Shown here piece after piece: positions 4,964 to 5,015 of a stretch of DNA of 5,015 bases. The translations under genes and the position numbers were made by a program. This stretch comes from an uncultured Lewinella sp. (GTDB lineage Bacteria; Bacteroidota; Bacteroidia; Chitinophagales; Saprospiraceae). The stretch is from positions 1 to 5,015 of the forward strand of contig CALIGP010000228.1 of NCBI GenBank assembly GCA_938021455.1. Direction: 5' to 3'. Numbering within the stretch: the first letter of the stretch is position 1; the number at the start of each line of letters is the position of its first letter. The notes below the pieces were generated by a model. The model had not been told where the DNA came from and searched no databases. It saw nothing but the letters and a program-made list of their open reading frames with translations.

Positions 4964-5015
4964 TATCCTGGCAAAGAATAGGGTTTTAGCGATCAGCGGA
5001 CAGCATTCAGGCAAA

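Larger units (their letters stand above)
4812..5015. other. Right-end stretch without a convincing gene
   Basis: No open frame here has a family-like sequence. The stretch holds the nested hairpin at 4825-4867, a run of eight G (4876-4883), the palindrome GATTCC-GGA-GGAATC (4900-4914), and an imperfect inverted repeat at 4927-4963. In that repeat CATG, TCATC and CCC on the left face GGG, GATGA and CATG on the right. No promoter matching TTTG-N19-TAnnTTTG was found on either strand. The next gene presumably begins or ends beyond 5015. Confidence 0.5.

Overview
The window looks like ordinary chromosome from a member of the Bacteroidota. The evidence is two exact matches to the Bacteroidota -7 promoter element (TAnnTTTG), one 7/8-type TTTG-N19-TAnnTTT promoter, no strong Shine-Dalgarno sequences, and secreted proteins typical of that phylum. 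GC is moderate, roughly half by eye. That would fit a Saprospiria/Lewinella-like or Cytophagales lineage, but this placement is a guess.

Layout: (1) bases 1-947, minus strand: a GT4-family glycosyltransferase whose C-terminal end runs off the left edge. (2) bases 948-1011: a 64-base divergent spacer with two interleaved, oppositely directed promoters. (3) bases 1012-1908, plus strand: a lipoprotein of glycoside hydrolase family 16 (laminarinase-like). (4) bases 1920-2450, minus strand: RfbC/RmlC, dTDP-4-dehydrorhamnose 3,5-epimerase, convergent with the GH16 gene; a short hairpin contains both stop codons. (5) bases 2507-3076, minus strand: a DinB-fold protein with a signal peptide. (6) an 88-base divergent spacer, then bases 3165-4019, plus strand: a secreted protein with LysM repeats and a C-terminal RlpA-like double-psi beta-barrel. 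(7) bases 4113-4811, plus strand: a small exported M48-type zinc metallopeptidase. (8) bases 4812-5015: no convincing gene, but several inverted repeats, one of which may be a terminator.

Most of the genes concern the cell envelope. The glycosyltransferase and the rhamnose-pathway epimerase point to surface polysaccharide synthesis. The GH16 enzyme acts on glucans or galactans outside the cell. The LysM/RlpA-like protein binds or remodels peptidoglycan, and the M48 peptidase would act in the periplasm. Strand changes between most pairs mean this is not one operon. The only same-strand neighbours are the DinB-like gene with rfbC (56-base gap) and the LysM gene with the M48 gene (93-base gap).

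I found no CRISPR array, transposase, tRNA, rRNA or phage gene, and no sign of a new defence or mobile system. The points most worth checking are the interleaved divergent promoters, the apparently leaderless secreted DinB-like gene, the altered substrate-cleft residues of the GH16 enzyme, and a 16-base exact repeat shared by the glycosyltransferase gene and the hairpin at the right end.
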